NCBI GenBank assembly: GCA_000799755.1
Contig: JUHI01000013.1
Location: forward strand, 1-64,000
Direction: 5' to 3'
Source: Martinezella tropici
Lineage (GTDB): Bacteria > Pseudomonadota > Alphaproteobacteria > Rhizobiales > Rhizobiaceae
Length of the DNA: 64,000 nt
Shown here: positions 1 through 9,068 of the stretch, one piece after another
How the letters are laid out: every line of letters starts with the position of its first letter
Numbering within the stretch: the stretch's first letter is position 1
Program-made: the position numbers and the translations under genes
Notes under the pieces: model-generated
Seen by the model: only the letters and a program-made list of their open reading frames with translations
Database searches by the model: none
What the model was told of the DNA's origin: nothing

Positions 1-197
1 CCCACAAGCTTCGCCGCCCACGTTTCTCTTTCTTCTCATCTTCAATTGTCAAATAACAGACCGGTCAAACCAGTCAAAAACAGCGTCCCCTCAATCCCAA
101 GCCTAAAGCCCAGAACCACCAATCAGCATCGCAGCCAATCAAGGAAACACCAGAGCGAAGGACTTCGTCGCCAGCAGCGCCGCCGCCCTCGTCAGTG
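1..197 (-). other. rRNA operon leader, 5' part (16S gene would lie left of the window)
   Basis: Read on the minus strand, this stretch resembles the leader that precedes 16S rRNA in rhizobia. It contains a boxA-like element, TGTTATTTGACAATTG, at 43-58, followed by a purine-rich AGAAGAAAGAGAAACG run at 21-36. It lies directly downstream of a strong promoter at 204-233 and has no coding potential. The mature 16S sequence is not inside the window, so the identification rests on leader and promoter alone. Confidence 0.65.
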
Positions 198-203
198 ATC
201 GGG

Positions 204-233
204 CTTATAGACCCCCCAACCCGACATAGTCAA
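204..233 (-). promoter_or_regulatory. Strong sigma-70 promoter, probably rrn P1, reading leftward
   Basis: On the minus strand a -35 TTGACT (228-233) and a -10 TATAAG (204-209) are separated by 18 bases. The start site would fall near 197. AT-rich DNA at about 240-300 lies just upstream where an UP element would sit. The spacer ends in a G-rich run, and the start region (GATCACTGACGAGGGCGGCG) looks like rhizobial rRNA promoters as I remember them. Confidence 0.7.
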
Positions 234-329
234 CACCGCCGCTGTAAAAATTCTGACATTTTTCTAAGCCACTGTTTTTAAACAACTATTACAACCGTCA
301 ACCAAAATACAGAAGAAACTTACTCAAAC

Positions 330-617
330 GGGGGCGGTTTCCGGATTCATTTTACGCCCTTTGCCGGAATCGCCCGGATGACTGCTTGCAAAAGCCACCG
401 CGAGGCCCCTCGACTAAGGTCTCATTGCCAGCCACACGCCCAGCACCTAATAGACATCGAACGAATGAAGGAAGCGAAGCATGTTGCTTCTTGATGAAAA
501 GCGAACGCGGATGGCATTGCGCTGGCATCAATTGACCGGGGTTAAGGCCCTCACTCTTGGGTGCAGCCTCATACCAGCCCGGCATCACAGCGACAGCGCA
601 ATACGGAGCCGGCGGGC
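330..617. other. Non-coding gap before hrpB, nothing recognised
   Basis: About 290 bases lie between the rrn promoter region and hrpB. I found no convincing ORF, RNA gene or hairpin terminator. The hrpB promoter must lie here, but no clear -35/-10 pair stood out. Confidence 0.4.
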
Positions 618-3095
618 GTGACATATAGAGTACCTCCATTGCCGGAGCTGCCGGTCTCGCATGTGCTTGCCGATATCGGCACGGCGCTTATCGATCATCG
701 CCGGGCCGTGCTTTCCGCGCCGCCCGGCGCTGGCAAGACGACGCTGGTGCCGCTTTATCTTCTTGGTCAGACCTGGCGCGGCGACGGCAGGATCATTCTC
801 TTGGAGCCGCGCCGGCTGGCGGCAAGGGCTGCGGCCGCCCGCATGGCGTCGCTGCTTAATGAACAGGTGGGCGACACTGTCGGCTACCGCATGCGGCTCG
901 ACAACCGTATTTCCTCCAAGACCCGCGTCGAGGTGGTGACTGAAGGCGTGTTCGCGCGGATGATCCTCGACGATCCCGAACTTTCGGGCATCTCCACCGT
1001 CATCTTCGACGAATTCCACGAGCGCTCGCTGGATGCGGATTTCGGCCTGGCGCTGGCGCTCGACGTGCAATCGGCACTGCGCGAGGATCTGCGTATCCTC
1101 GTGATGTCCGCGACGCTGGACGTGGGGCGCATCGCAGCACTCCTCGACCATCCGCCTGTGATCGAAAGCATGGGCCGGAGCTTTCCCATCGATATTCGCC
1201 ATCAGGATAGACCAGCAGGAGAGCGGATCGAGGATACGGTGACGCGGGCGATCCTGGATGCGCATGCGAGCGAACAGGGCTCGATCCTTGCCTTTCTGCC
1301 CGGACAGGCAGAGATCAGCCGGACGGCGGAGCGGCTCGAAGGCCGGCTCGGACCGGAGACGATGATCGCCCCGCTTTATGGCAATCTCGGCCAGAGAGAA
1401 CAGGATGCCGCAATCCAACCAGCCCCCAAGGGCACGCGCAAGATCGTGTTGGCCACCTCGATCGCCGAAACCTCCATCACCATCGACGGCGTACGGATCG
1501 TGATCGACAGCGGTCTGCAGCGCCTGCCCGTCTTCGAGGCTTCGACCGGCATCACGCGGCTGGAGACGGTGCGCGTGTCGCGCGCATCGGCCGACCAACG
1601 GGCCGGCCGCGCCGGGCGAACCGAGCCGGGCATCGCCATCCGGCTGTGGCATCCGGGGCAGACGGCGGCGCTGCCCGCCTTTACGCCGCCGCAGATCCTT
1701 TCGAGCGACCTTTCGGGCCTTGCACTCGATTTGGCCCATTGGGGCGTACAGGACCCGTCGACCCTTGCCTTCGTCGACCAGCCGCCGGCGATAACGCTTG
1801 CCGAGGCTCGGACCTTGCTGCGGCAGCTCGGAGCGCTCGACGCGGAAAACGCGCTGACCGCGCGGGGCCGGCTGATGCGCGAGCTCGCCTTGCCCCCACG
1901 GCTGGCGGCCATGGTGATTTCGGCTGGCGAATTCGGCCAGGGGCGCGAAGCCGCGCTGCTTGCGGTGCTGCTGACGGAACAGGGGCTCGGCGGACAAAGC
2001 ATCGACCTGGAAGAAAGGCTGCGGCGCTTCAAGACGGAGAAGGGCGAGCGGGCGGAGGCGGCACGCCGGTTGGCCGGTCGTCTTGCACAGGCAGCCGGCG
2101 AAAGCGGCAACTCCGGTTCCGCCGTGCCGCAGCTTGCCGGAGCATTGCTGCTGCACGCCTTTCCAGATCGGATCGCCCTGCAACGCGGCGGTCGCGGACG
2201 CTTCGTCATGGCCAATGGGCGAGGTGCTGAGCTGCCCGAGACCGAGCGGCTGGCAGGCTCGCAGATGCTCGTGATCGCCGATCTCACAGGCCGGGCGGCG
2301 CAGGCGCGCATTCTCGCGGCGGCGGAGATTTCCCGCGCCGATGTCGAAGAGCATCTGCCGGGCGAGATCCGCACGGAGGATCAGAGCTTTTTCGACAGAG
2401 CGAGCCGGCAAGTGCGGGCGCGGCGGGCGACACGGCTCGGCGCCATCATCTTCGAGGAAACGCCCCTGCCGCGCCCCAGCGGCGAACAGGCGGCCAAGGC
2501 GCTGGCAGAAGGCATTCGCGAACTCGGGATCGGCGTCCTGCCCTTCTCCAAGGAGGCGGCGCAGCTGCGCGACAGGATCGGCTTCTTATATAGGACGATC
2601 GGCGATCCCTGGCCCGATATGAGTGACGATGCCTTGGCAGCCCGGCTCGACGACTGGTTCACACCGTTTCAGACCGATGCGCGCGGCCTTTCCGACATCT
2701 CGGCCGGCGGGCTTTCCAACGGGCTGATGTCGTTGGTGCCGCATGAACTGCAGCGCGATCTCGCCCGGATGGCGCCGACGCATTTCGAAGCGCCGACCGG
2801 CCAGCGCCATCCCATACAATATGATGGCGAGGAGCCGCTGCTCACCATTCGCGTCCAGGAGCTCTTCGGGTTGAAACAGCACCCGGCGATCGGTGGCGGC
2901 AGATTGCCGCTGGTGCTGGAGTTGACATCACCGGCGCACCGGCCGATCCAGACGACGCGCGATCTGCCGGGCTTCTGGGCCGGATCCTGGAAGGACGTGC
3001 GCGCCGATATGCGCGGGCGCTACCCGAGACATCCCTGGCCGGAGGACCCGGCCGAGGCCTTGCCGACGACACGCGCCAAGCCAAGGGGGACCTGA
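618..3095 (+). CDS. hrpB: ATP-dependent RNA helicase HrpB
   Basis: A DExH-box helicase of the HrpB family, 825 aa, close to the usual 810-840. The Walker A motif GAGKTT is at about 37-42. The Walker B box is DEFH, normal for HrpB where DEAH is usual for the superfamily. Motif III (MSATLD), motif VI (QRAGRAGR) and the HrpB-type C-terminal half follow. I chose the GTG at 618 because GGAG at 605-608 is 9 bases upstream and the protein then begins like family members (VTYRVPPLPELPV). An ATG at 561 would add 19 residues of unlikely composition. The RNA substrate of HrpB is not well defined. The stop is 2 bases before actS, so the two may be co-transcribed. Confidence 0.93.
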   Translation: MTYRVPPLPELPVSHVLADIGTALIDHRRAVLSAPPGAGKTTLVPLYLLGQTWRGDGRIILLEPRRLAARAAAARMASLLNEQVGDTVGYRMRLDNRISSKTRVEVVTEGVFARMILDDPELSGISTVIFDEFHERSLDADFGLALALDVQSALREDLRILVMSATLDVGRIAALLDHPPVIESMGRSFPIDIRHQDRPAGERIEDTVTRAILDAHASEQGSILAFLPGQAEISRTAERLEGRLGPETMIAPLYGNLGQREQDAAIQPAPKGTRKIVLATSIAETSITIDGVRIVIDSGLQRLPVFEASTGITRLETVRVSRASADQRAGRAGRTEPGIAIRLWHPGQTAALPAFTPPQILSSDLSGLALDLAHWGVQDPSTLAFVDQPPAITLAEARTLLRQLGALDAENALTARGRLMRELALPPRLAAMVISAGEFGQGREAALLAVLLTEQGLGGQSIDLEERLRRFKTEKGERAEAARRLAGRLAQAAGESGNSGSAVPQLAGALLLHAFPDRIALQRGGRGRFVMANGRGAELPETERLAGSQMLVIADLTGRAAQARILAAAEISRADVEEHLPGEIRTEDQSFFDRASRQVRARRATRLGAIIFEETPLPRPSGEQAAKALAEGIRELGIGVLPFSKEAAQLRDRIGFLYRTIGDPWPDMSDDALAARLDDWFTPFQTDARGLSDISAGGLSNGLMSLVPHELQRDLARMAPTHFEAPTGQRHPIQYDGEEPLLTIRVQELFGLKQHPAIGGGRLPLVLELTSPAHRPIQTTRDLPGFWAGSWKDVRADMRGRYPRHPWPEDPAEALPTTRAKPRGT

Positions 3096-3097
3096 CG

Positions 3098-4435
3098 ATG
3101 GCACGCTTCTTCCGGGGACTGGAAAAACTCTCCGAAGCCGAGCTGAAGGCACAGGAGGGCCATCACACCAGCCGGCGGCTGCGGCTGCAGACGCTGGTGC
3201 GCCTGCGCTGGCTTGCGGTCGGCGGCCAGACGGTGACTGTCATGATCGTCGCCTTCTGGCTGAAATTTCCAATGCCGCTCCTGCCCTGCTGCGTGCTGAT
3301 CGCCTGCCTTGCCTGGATCAACTTCTTCCTGACGCTGCGCTATCCGCCGACGCACCGACTGGAGCCGCCTGCGGCCTTCGCCCTGCTCAGCCTCGACCTT
3401 TTGCAGCTTTGCGGATTGCTGCTGATCACCGGCGGGCTTGCCAATCCCTTCTCGGCCCTGGTCTGCGTGCCCGTCATCATCTCCTTCGCCTCGCAGCCTA
3501 TCCGATACAGCATGCCGCTGATCCTGCTTGCGATGATCTGTATCACCGGTCTTGCCTTCTCGCCCTTTCCCCTCCCCTGGTACGAAGGCGTCACCATCAG
3601 TGTGCATAGCGTGATGCAGCTCGGCGTCTGGTGCTCCATCGCCTCCACCATGGCCTTCGCCGCCTTCTATGCCTATCGCGTCTCCATGGAAGCCTCGCAG
3701 CTTGCCGACGCGCTCTCGGCAACGGAGCTGGTGCTGCAGCGGGAAAAGCACCTTTCGCAGCTCGATGGCCTGGCGGCGGCGGCCGCACACGAACTCGGCA
3801 CGCCGCTTGCGACCATCAGCGTGGTCGCCAAGGAGATGGAACGCGAACTCAAGGAGGACGACCGTTTCCGCGAAGACGTGGCGCTGCTGCGCAGCCAAAG
3901 CGAGCGCTGCCGCGATATTCTCAGGCGGCTGACGACGCTTTCCTCCGAGGACGAGGCGCATATGCGGCGGCTGACGCTATCCTCGATGATGGAGGAGATC
4001 ATCGCGCCGCATCGCGAGTTCGGCATCGCGCTGGAGCTGATTGAAAGGAGCCCACGCTCCGGCGAGCCAGTGCTGTCACGCAATGCCGGCATCATGTACG
4101 GCCTCGGCAACCTGATTGAAAACGCGGTCGACTACGCCCGCAAGACCGTGACCGTCACCGTGGAATACACGGCCGATATCCTGACCATCGTCATCGAAGA
4201 CGATGGCAGCGGCTATTCGCCGGAAATATTGGCGCGGATCGGCGAACCCTACGTCACCTCGCGCCAGCGCGACGACACCGCGGGCGGCCTCGGCCTCGGC
4301 CTCTTCATTGCCAAGACGCTGCTTGAACGCTCCGGTGCCGCGCTTTCCTTCGGCAATCGCGATTCGGAGACGCCGGGCGCTCGCATCCGCGTCGAATGGC
4401 CGCGAATGTTAATCGACAGTAATTCGACAAAATGA
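3098..4435 (+). CDS. actS: Redox/acid-responsive sensor histidine kinase ActS (RegB/PrrB family)
   Basis: A 445-aa membrane histidine kinase. The N-terminal half holds about six hydrophobic segments (roughly 40-210) and includes GGLANPF, the quinone-binding loop motif of RegB proteins. The phosphoacceptor is His231 in AAAHELGTPLATI. Cys271 in ERCRDIL matches the redox-active cysteine of RegB. N, G1 (EDDGSGY) and G2 (GGLGLGLF) ATP-binding boxes follow. Family members sense the quinone and redox state and phosphorylate the partner regulator, here ActR, encoded just downstream. In Sinorhizobium the pair is needed for acid tolerance and controls carbon and energy genes. The gene starts 2 bases after hrpB. 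Confidence 0.93.
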   Translation: MARFFRGLEKLSEAELKAQEGHHTSRRLRLQTLVRLRWLAVGGQTVTVMIVAFWLKFPMPLLPCCVLIACLAWINFFLTLRYPPTHRLEPPAAFALLSLDLLQLCGLLLITGGLANPFSALVCVPVIISFASQPIRYSMPLILLAMICITGLAFSPFPLPWYEGVTISVHSVMQLGVWCSIASTMAFAAFYAYRVSMEASQLADALSATELVLQREKHLSQLDGLAAAAAHELGTPLATISVVAKEMERELKEDDRFREDVALLRSQSERCRDILRRLTTLSSEDEAHMRRLTLSSMMEEIIAPHREFGIALELIERSPRSGEPVLSRNAGIMYGLGNLIENAVDYARKTVTVTVEYTADILTIVIEDDGSGYSPEILARIGEPYVTSRQRDDTAGGLGLGLFIAKTLLERSGAALSFGNRDSETPGARIRVEWPRMLIDSNSTK

Positions 4436-4510
4436 TTTTCACAGCTTAAAACAGCCTTCGTTACAATCGGTAGAATATGCAGGCGGATGATCGCCGGGAT
4501 AGAAGATAGA

Positions 4511-5098
4511 ATGACTGATAAAGAGAGCAGTGCCCCGCTGGCCGGGGCCAATGATGCCGCGGCCCACATAGGCCCGGATGCGACATTGCTGATCGTCGAT
4601 GACGACGGTCCTTTTCTGCGCCGGCTGGCGCGCGCCATGGAAACGCGCGGCTTTGCCGTTGAGACGGCGGAATCCGTGGCGGAAGGCGTTGCGAAATCGA
4701 AGGCCAACCCGCCGAAACATGCCGTGGTCGACCTTCGCCTCGGCGACGGCAACGGACTTGATGTGATCGAGGCAATCCGCCAACGACGCGACGATACGCG
4801 CATCGTGGTCCTGACGGGCTACGGCAACATCGCGACGGCGGTGACCGCGGTCAAGCTCGGCGCGGTCGACTATCTCGCCAAGCCCGCCGATGCCGACGAC
4901 GTTTATGCCGCGCTGACGCAGCGCCCGGGCGAGAAGGCGGAAGTGCCCGAGAACCCGATGTCGGCGGACCGCGTCCGTTGGGAACATATCCAGCGCGTCT
5001 ATGAGATGTGCGAGCGCAACGTTTCCGAAACGGCCCGCCGCCTCAACATGCATCGTCGCACGCTGCAGCGCATTCTTGCCAAGCGCGCGCCGAAATAG
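4511..5098 (+). CDS. actR: Response regulator ActR (RegA/PrrA family)
   Basis: A 195-aa two-domain regulator. The receiver domain has the acidic cluster VDDD at 29-32, phosphoacceptor Asp74 (VVDLRLGDG), and the conserved Thr and Lys (LTGYG, KPAD). A linker leads to a short Fis-type helix-turn-helix (SETARRLNMHRRTLQRIL) that is almost invariant in ActR/RegA/PrrA. I chose ATG 4511, giving MTDKE, as in relatives I remember. An in-frame ATG at 4487 would add 8 residues but has its AGG only 3 bases away. It follows actS after a 75-base gap. The TAG stop is the first base triplet of a repeat element (see 5096-5145). Confidence 0.9.
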   Translation: MTDKESSAPLAGANDAAAHIGPDATLLIVDDDGPFLRRLARAMETRGFAVETAESVAEGVAKSKANPPKHAVVDLRLGDGNGLDVIEAIRQRRDDTRIVVLTGYGNIATAVTAVKLGAVDYLAKPADADDVYAALTQRPGEKAEVPENPMSADRVRWEHIQRVYEMCERNVSETARRLNMHRRTLQRILAKRAPK

Positions 5099-5145
5099 AG
5101 CAATTCCAGGGAAGTGCGAAGCGGTTTTCCGTCCGGAATCGCGCT
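5096..5145 (+). repeat. Rhizobial intergenic palindromic repeat, family A, copy 1
   Basis: The element reads TAGAGC-AATTCC-AGG, then AAGCGGTTTTCC and GTCCGGAAT. A second copy lies inverted at 21958-22005. The GGAAT/ATTCC ends make it an imperfect palindrome. Its first three bases are the actR stop codon. From memory, this sequence type is very common between rhizobial genes. Confidence 0.65.
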
Positions 5146-5160
5146 GGAGAGCAAGCTAAC

Positions 5161-5649
5161 CTATTCGGAAGCGAAAGACTTGCCCGTCGCCCATTCGGCC
5201 AATAGCAGGCGCTCGGCGGCGGCGCGCGAGAAATTGAGCGTGACCGACTTGCGCGTCGCGGGCGACAGGCGATGCTCCGGCGCTTCGCGGAGCATGTGGG
5301 CGCCATAGCCGTCGGACAGAAACAGTCCGCAATCCTCCGGAAATATATCCAGCGGCACATCCTTGTGCGTGGCGAAGAACATCCTGTCGCAATGCTGCCG
5401 GTATTCCGGCCATTTGCGGTCGACGCGGAAATCCTCGATCGAGGTCTTGATCTCGATGATCCAGATCTCGCCCTTTTCCGAAAGACTTATGAGATCGGCG
5501 CGGCGGCCGCTGGCAAGCGGTAGCTCCGGTAGTACGGCGTGGCGCATATCGTGCAGTAATAGTTGCACGCCCTTGCGTACAAGCATGGCCCGTTCCGACT
5601 GACGGCCATCTATTAACGGATTGTTATTGTAAACGTTCAAAATGGTCAT
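5161..5649 (-). CDS. mmcB: MmcB-family DNA repair protein (PD-(D/E)XK nuclease-like)
   Basis: A 162-aa protein of the DUF1052/MmcB family. The nuclease-like core is visible as RADLISL, then EIWIIEIKTS, i.e. Asp followed by Glu-x-Lys, the PD-(D/E)XK arrangement. Caulobacter MmcB is induced by DNA damage and takes part in mitomycin C resistance; the biochemical activity is not settled as far as I know. Length is typical. The gene stands alone between actR (convergent) and the L,D-transpeptidase (divergent). The start ATG at 5649 begins MTILNVYNNNPL. Confidence 0.85.
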   Translation of the reverse strand: MTILNVYNNNPLIDGRQSERAMLVRKGVQLLLHDMRHAVLPELPLASGRRADLISLSEKGEIWIIEIKTSIEDFRVDRKWPEYRQHCDRMFFATHKDVPLDIFPEDCGLFLSDGYGAHMLREAPEHRLSPATRKSVTLNFSRAAAERLLLAEWATGKSFASE

Positions 5650-5830
5650 GAATTGTCTCGCGGACAGGCCCGGCGTTGTTGCAAAAAAACCATGTCCTTC
5701 TAATTTGCGCGCCGGCGCTATTTTTGTAGGGCCAGAGCAGCTTGCAAAGCCAAGTTTAATGGAAAATAAACTTTAGACAAAGATGGTTGATAGCCATCCG
5801 TTTCCCGCCACGAAAATTCAAGAGACTTCC

Positions 5831-6505
5831 ATGCGCATCCGTAATGCTATGACCGCACTCGGCCTTGTCGCAATGCTCGCATCGGCTGGCTATGCCACCA
5901 CTGCCGCAGCAGCGCCGGCCGCAACCGCAAATTCGGCCACTGAGACCATCAAGACGTTCGATGGCGACTACGGTGTCACGAGTGACAACGGCTTCCAGCT
6001 GCCGGCAATCCCGATCCAGAAGGTGAAGCCGCAGTTCCGCCGTCAGATCGTCGAATACAAGTCCGACGAGGCTGAAGGCACGATCATCGTCAACACGCGC
6101 GAGCGTCATCTCTATTACATCCTCGGCAATGGCGAAGCGATGCGCTACGGCATCGGCGTCGGCAAGCAGGGCTTCTCCTGGTCCGGGACCGCCTATGTCG
6201 CCTGGAAGCAGGAATGGCCGAACTGGCACCCGCCGAAGGAAATGGCTGTTCGCCGTCCGGAAATCGCCAAGTATGTCGATGGCGGCATGAACCCGGGCCT
6301 GTCGAACCCGCTCGGTGCGCGCGCCATGTATCTCTACAATGAAAAGGGCCAGGACACGCTGTTCCGCCTGCACGGCACGCCGGAATGGGCCTCGATCGGC
6401 ACTGCCGCGTCCTCCGGCTGCATCCGCCTGATCAACCAGGACGTGATCGATCTCTACAGCCGCGTTCTTCCGGGCCGCAGTACCAAGGTCATCGTTATCC
6501 AGTAA
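5831..6505 (+). CDS. Periplasmic L,D-transpeptidase (YkuD domain)
   Basis: A 224-aa exported protein. I chose ATG 5831 because it opens a clear signal peptide (MRIRNAMTALGLVAMLASAG, Ala-rich cleavage region); the upstream ATG at 5783 would put 16 polar residues in front. The YkuD catalytic signature is present as HGTPEW followed by SSGCIRL, giving the His and Cys of an L,D-transpeptidase. The family makes 3-3 peptidoglycan cross-links or attaches outer membrane proteins to peptidoglycan; Rhizobiales are rich in such enzymes. A strong terminator follows at 6525-6559. Which of the many rhizobial paralogues this is cannot be told. Confidence 0.88.
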   Translation: MRIRNAMTALGLVAMLASAGYATTAAAAPAATANSATETIKTFDGDYGVTSDNGFQLPAIPIQKVKPQFRRQIVEYKSDEAEGTIIVNTRERHLYYILGNGEAMRYGIGVGKQGFSWSGTAYVAWKQEWPNWHPPKEMAVRRPEIAKYVDGGMNPGLSNPLGARAMYLYNEKGQDTLFRLHGTPEWASIGTAASSGCIRLINQDVIDLYSRVLPGRSTKVIVIQ

Positions 6506-6524
6506 TCACTGCGCATTCGGATTG

Positions 6525-6559
6525 AAAAGGCCGCCGGATATCGATCCGGCGGCCTTTTT
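6525..6559 (+). terminator. Rho-independent terminator of the L,D-transpeptidase gene
   Basis: A 14-bp perfect stem (AAAGGCCGCCGGAT against ATCCGGCGGCCTTT) with a 4-base loop, followed by a T run. It lies about 20 bases after the stop at 6505. Confidence 0.9.
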
Positions 6560-6599
6560 GTTTGAGGAACTCGGGATCGATCCTAACCGCCCCACCTGC

Positions 6600-6765
6600 C
6601 CTCGTCCTTCGAGGCTCCGCCCCCTTCGACAAGCTCAGGGCCTGCGCACCTCAGGATGAGGCTGATCTTCTCTCCTGGCCGAGGGCTCTCTCCACCTCAT
6701 CCTGAGGAGCCTTGCCGTCGAAGCGTCAGCGCAGACAGCAAGGCCTCGAAGGGTCGAGGTGGCCT
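6600..6765. repeat. Rhizobial intergenic mosaic repeat, family D, copy 1
   Basis: A chain of short palindromes: CTCGTCCTTCGAGG, CCTTCGACAAGCTCAGG, CCTCAGGATGAGG, CCTCATCCTGAGG and CCTCGAAGGGTCGAGG. The same units recur at 42111-42285. The layout resembles the mosaic intergenic elements (RIME type) described in Rhizobium; the name is from memory. It fills the gap between the L,D-transpeptidase and the convergent malate synthase. Confidence 0.7.
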
Positions 6766-6781
6766 CCGATGGAGAGACGGA

Positions 6782-8950
6782 TCACTTCGCCTGCTTTGCC
6801 TTCAGTTCGATGCGGCGGCGATGCAGGACCGGTTCGGTATAGCCGTTCGGCTGCTCGCGGCCCTTGAGCACGAGATCAAGCGCTGCCTGGAAGGCGACCG
6901 AGCCATCGAAATTACCAGACATCGCGATGTAGTGGGGATCGTCGGCGTTCTGCTGGTCGACCACGGCCGCCATGCGCTTCATCGTTTCCAGAATCTGCGC
7001 TTCGGTAATGACCTTGTGATGCAGCCAGTTCGCCATGTGCTGCGCCGAGATGCGCAGGGTGGCGCGGTCTTCCATCAGGCCGACATTGTTGATGTCCGGA
7101 ACCTTGGAGCAGCCGACGCCCTGGTCGACCCAGCGCACGACATAGCCGAGGATGCCCTGGCTGTTGTTGTCGATCTCGCGCTGGATTTCCTCCGGCGTCC
7201 AGTTGGGCCGCGAGGCGACCGGCACGGAGAGGATATCGGAGAGCTTGGCGCGGGCGCGGCTCTTCAGGCTCTTCTGGACGTCGGCAACGTTGACCCGGTG
7301 ATAATGGGTGGCATGCAGCGTCGCGGCCGTCGGAGACGGTACCCAGGCGGTGTTGGCGCCGGCCTTGGGATGGGCGATCTTCTGCTCGAGCATGGCCGCC
7401 ATCAGGTCGGGCATGGCCCACATGCCCTTGCCGATCTGGGCATGACCGGACAGGCCGCATTCCAGGCCGATATCGACGTTCCAGTTCTCATAAGCGCCGA
7501 TCCAGGCCGCCTGCTTCATGTCGCCCTTGCGGATCATCGGGCCGGCTTCCATCGAAGTATGGATTTCATCGCCGGTGCGATCAAGGAAGCCCGTGTTGAT
7601 GAAGACGACGCGCTCGCGGGCGGCGCGGATCGCTTCCTTGAGGTTGACCGTGGTGCGGCGCTCCTCGTCCATGATGCCCATTTTCATGGTATTTCTGGGC
7701 ATGCCGAGCAGGTCCTCGACGCGCGTGAAGATATCGACCGCGAAGGCGACTTCTTCAGGACCGTGCATCTTCGGCTTGACGACATACATGGAGCCCGTGC
7801 GCGAGTTCTTGCGGCGGCCGTTGGGGCCGATGTCGTAGAGCGCGATCAGGCCGGTGATGACGGCATCCATAACGCCTTCTGGCACCTCGTTGCCATCCCG
7901 GTCGAGGATCGCCGGATTGGTCATCAGGTGGCCGACATTGCGCACCAGCATCAGCGAGCGGCAATGCAGGTCGAAGGTGCTGCCATCCGGCGCGGTATAG
8001 GCGACATCGGGGTTGAGCCGGCGCGTAAACGTCTTGCCGCCCTTGGCGACTTCCTCGGTCAGGTCGCCCGTCATCAGGCCGAGCCAGTTGCGATAGACCT
8101 CGGCCTTGTCTTCGGCATCGACGGCCGCGATGGAATCCTCGCAGTCCATGATGGTCGTGATCGCCGATTCCAGGCGGACATCGGAAATGCCGGCCGGGTC
8201 GGTCTTGCCGATCGCGGTTGTAGGATCGATGACGATTTCGATATGGATGCCGTTCTGCTTCAAGAGGATATGCGTCGGGGTGGCGGTATCGCCGAGATAA
8301 CCGGCGAAATGGCTGGCATCGGCGAGCTTTGCCGTGCCGCCCTTGGTCGCGATCGACAACGCGCCATCCTTGACCGCAAGGCCAGCGACATCCTTCCAGC
8401 TTGCGCCATCGAGCGGCACGGTGGAATCGAGGAAATCGCGAACCCAGCCGATAACCTTCTCACCGCGCTTGGGGTTGTATCCCCTGCCCTTCTCGGCGCC
8501 ATCGGTCTCGGGGATGGCATCGGTGCCGTAGAGCGCGTCGTAGAGCGATCCCCAGCGGGCATTGGCGGCATTCAGCGCGTAGCGGGCATTCATGACGGGA
8601 ACGACGAGCTGCGGGCCGGCGATCGAAGAAATTTCGGGATCGACATTGGCGGTCGAAACGGCAAAGGCCGGACCTTCGGGCACTATATAGCCGATCTCGC
8701 GAAGGAAGGCTTCGTAAGCGGCGAGATCGATGGGCGCGCCGTTCTTGCGATACCAGTCATCGAGAGCTTCCTGCATGCGGTCACGCTTGGCAAGCAGCTC
8801 GCGATTCCTCGGCGCGAGATCGTGGATGATCCTGGAGAAACCGGCAAAGAAGGCATCGGCATCCACGCCCGAACCCGGTAACGCCTCCTTGACGAGGAAA
8901 TCGTAAAGGACCGGTTCGATCTGAAGCCCGTGTTTCTCAATGCGGCTCAT
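6782..8950 (-). CDS. glcB: Malate synthase G
   Basis: A 722-aa single-chain malate synthase of the G type, the usual length. It condenses glyoxylate with acetyl-CoA to malate in the glyoxylate bypass. Visible family features include the MGIMDEERRTTVNL segment, DCEDSIAAVD with conserved metal-binding acids, and TAATLHATHYH. The start ATG at 8950 is preceded by GAGGAG with a 9-base gap. No isocitrate lyase gene is nearby. The upstream 118-base gap contains a perfect TTGACA (minus strand, 9022-9027) but no clear -10. Confidence 0.95.
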   Translation of the reverse strand: MSRIEKHGLQIEPVLYDFLVKEALPGSGVDADAFFAGFSRIIHDLAPRNRELLAKRDRMQEALDDWYRKNGAPIDLAAYEAFLREIGYIVPEGPAFAVSTANVDPEISSIAGPQLVVPVMNARYALNAANARWGSLYDALYGTDAIPETDGAEKGRGYNPKRGEKVIGWVRDFLDSTVPLDGASWKDVAGLAVKDGALSIATKGGTAKLADASHFAGYLGDTATPTHILLKQNGIHIEIVIDPTTAIGKTDPAGISDVRLESAITTIMDCEDSIAAVDAEDKAEVYRNWLGLMTGDLTEEVAKGGKTFTRRLNPDVAYTAPDGSTFDLHCRSLMLVRNVGHLMTNPAILDRDGNEVPEGVMDAVITGLIALYDIGPNGRRKNSRTGSMYVVKPKMHGPEEVAFAVDIFTRVEDLLGMPRNTMKMGIMDEERRTTVNLKEAIRAARERVVFINTGFLDRTGDEIHTSMEAGPMIRKGDMKQAAWIGAYENWNVDIGLECGLSGHAQIGKGMWAMPDLMAAMLEQKIAHPKAGANTAWVPSPTAATLHATHYHRVNVADVQKSLKSRARAKLSDILSVPVASRPNWTPEEIQREIDNNSQGILGYVVRWVDQGVGCSKVPDINNVGLMEDRATLRISAQHMANWLHHKVITEAQILETMKRMAAVVDQQNADDPHYIAMSGNFDGSVAFQAALDLVLKGREQPNGYTEPVLHRRRIELKAKQAK

Positions 8951-9068
8951 GCCATATACTCCTCAAGGCCGTTCTACGGCTCAATTTTTACATGTTGCCA
9001 CTTTGCTGACGCTTTCACTTCTGTCAATTTGGCAATAGTTCGAAAGATTTATGCCTTTAGGGAAATAA

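Noticed and set aside
6656..8881. Long open frame (741 codons) on the plus strand
   Set aside because: It is antisense to malate synthase G, which has full family motifs. The antisense protein has the His/Asp/Gly/Arg-rich composition of a GC-rich shadow frame.
9001..9060. glcB promoter with TTGACA at 9022-9027
   Set aside because: The -35 match is perfect, but the -10 position 17 bases away reads AAAGTG, so I did not list it as a promoter.
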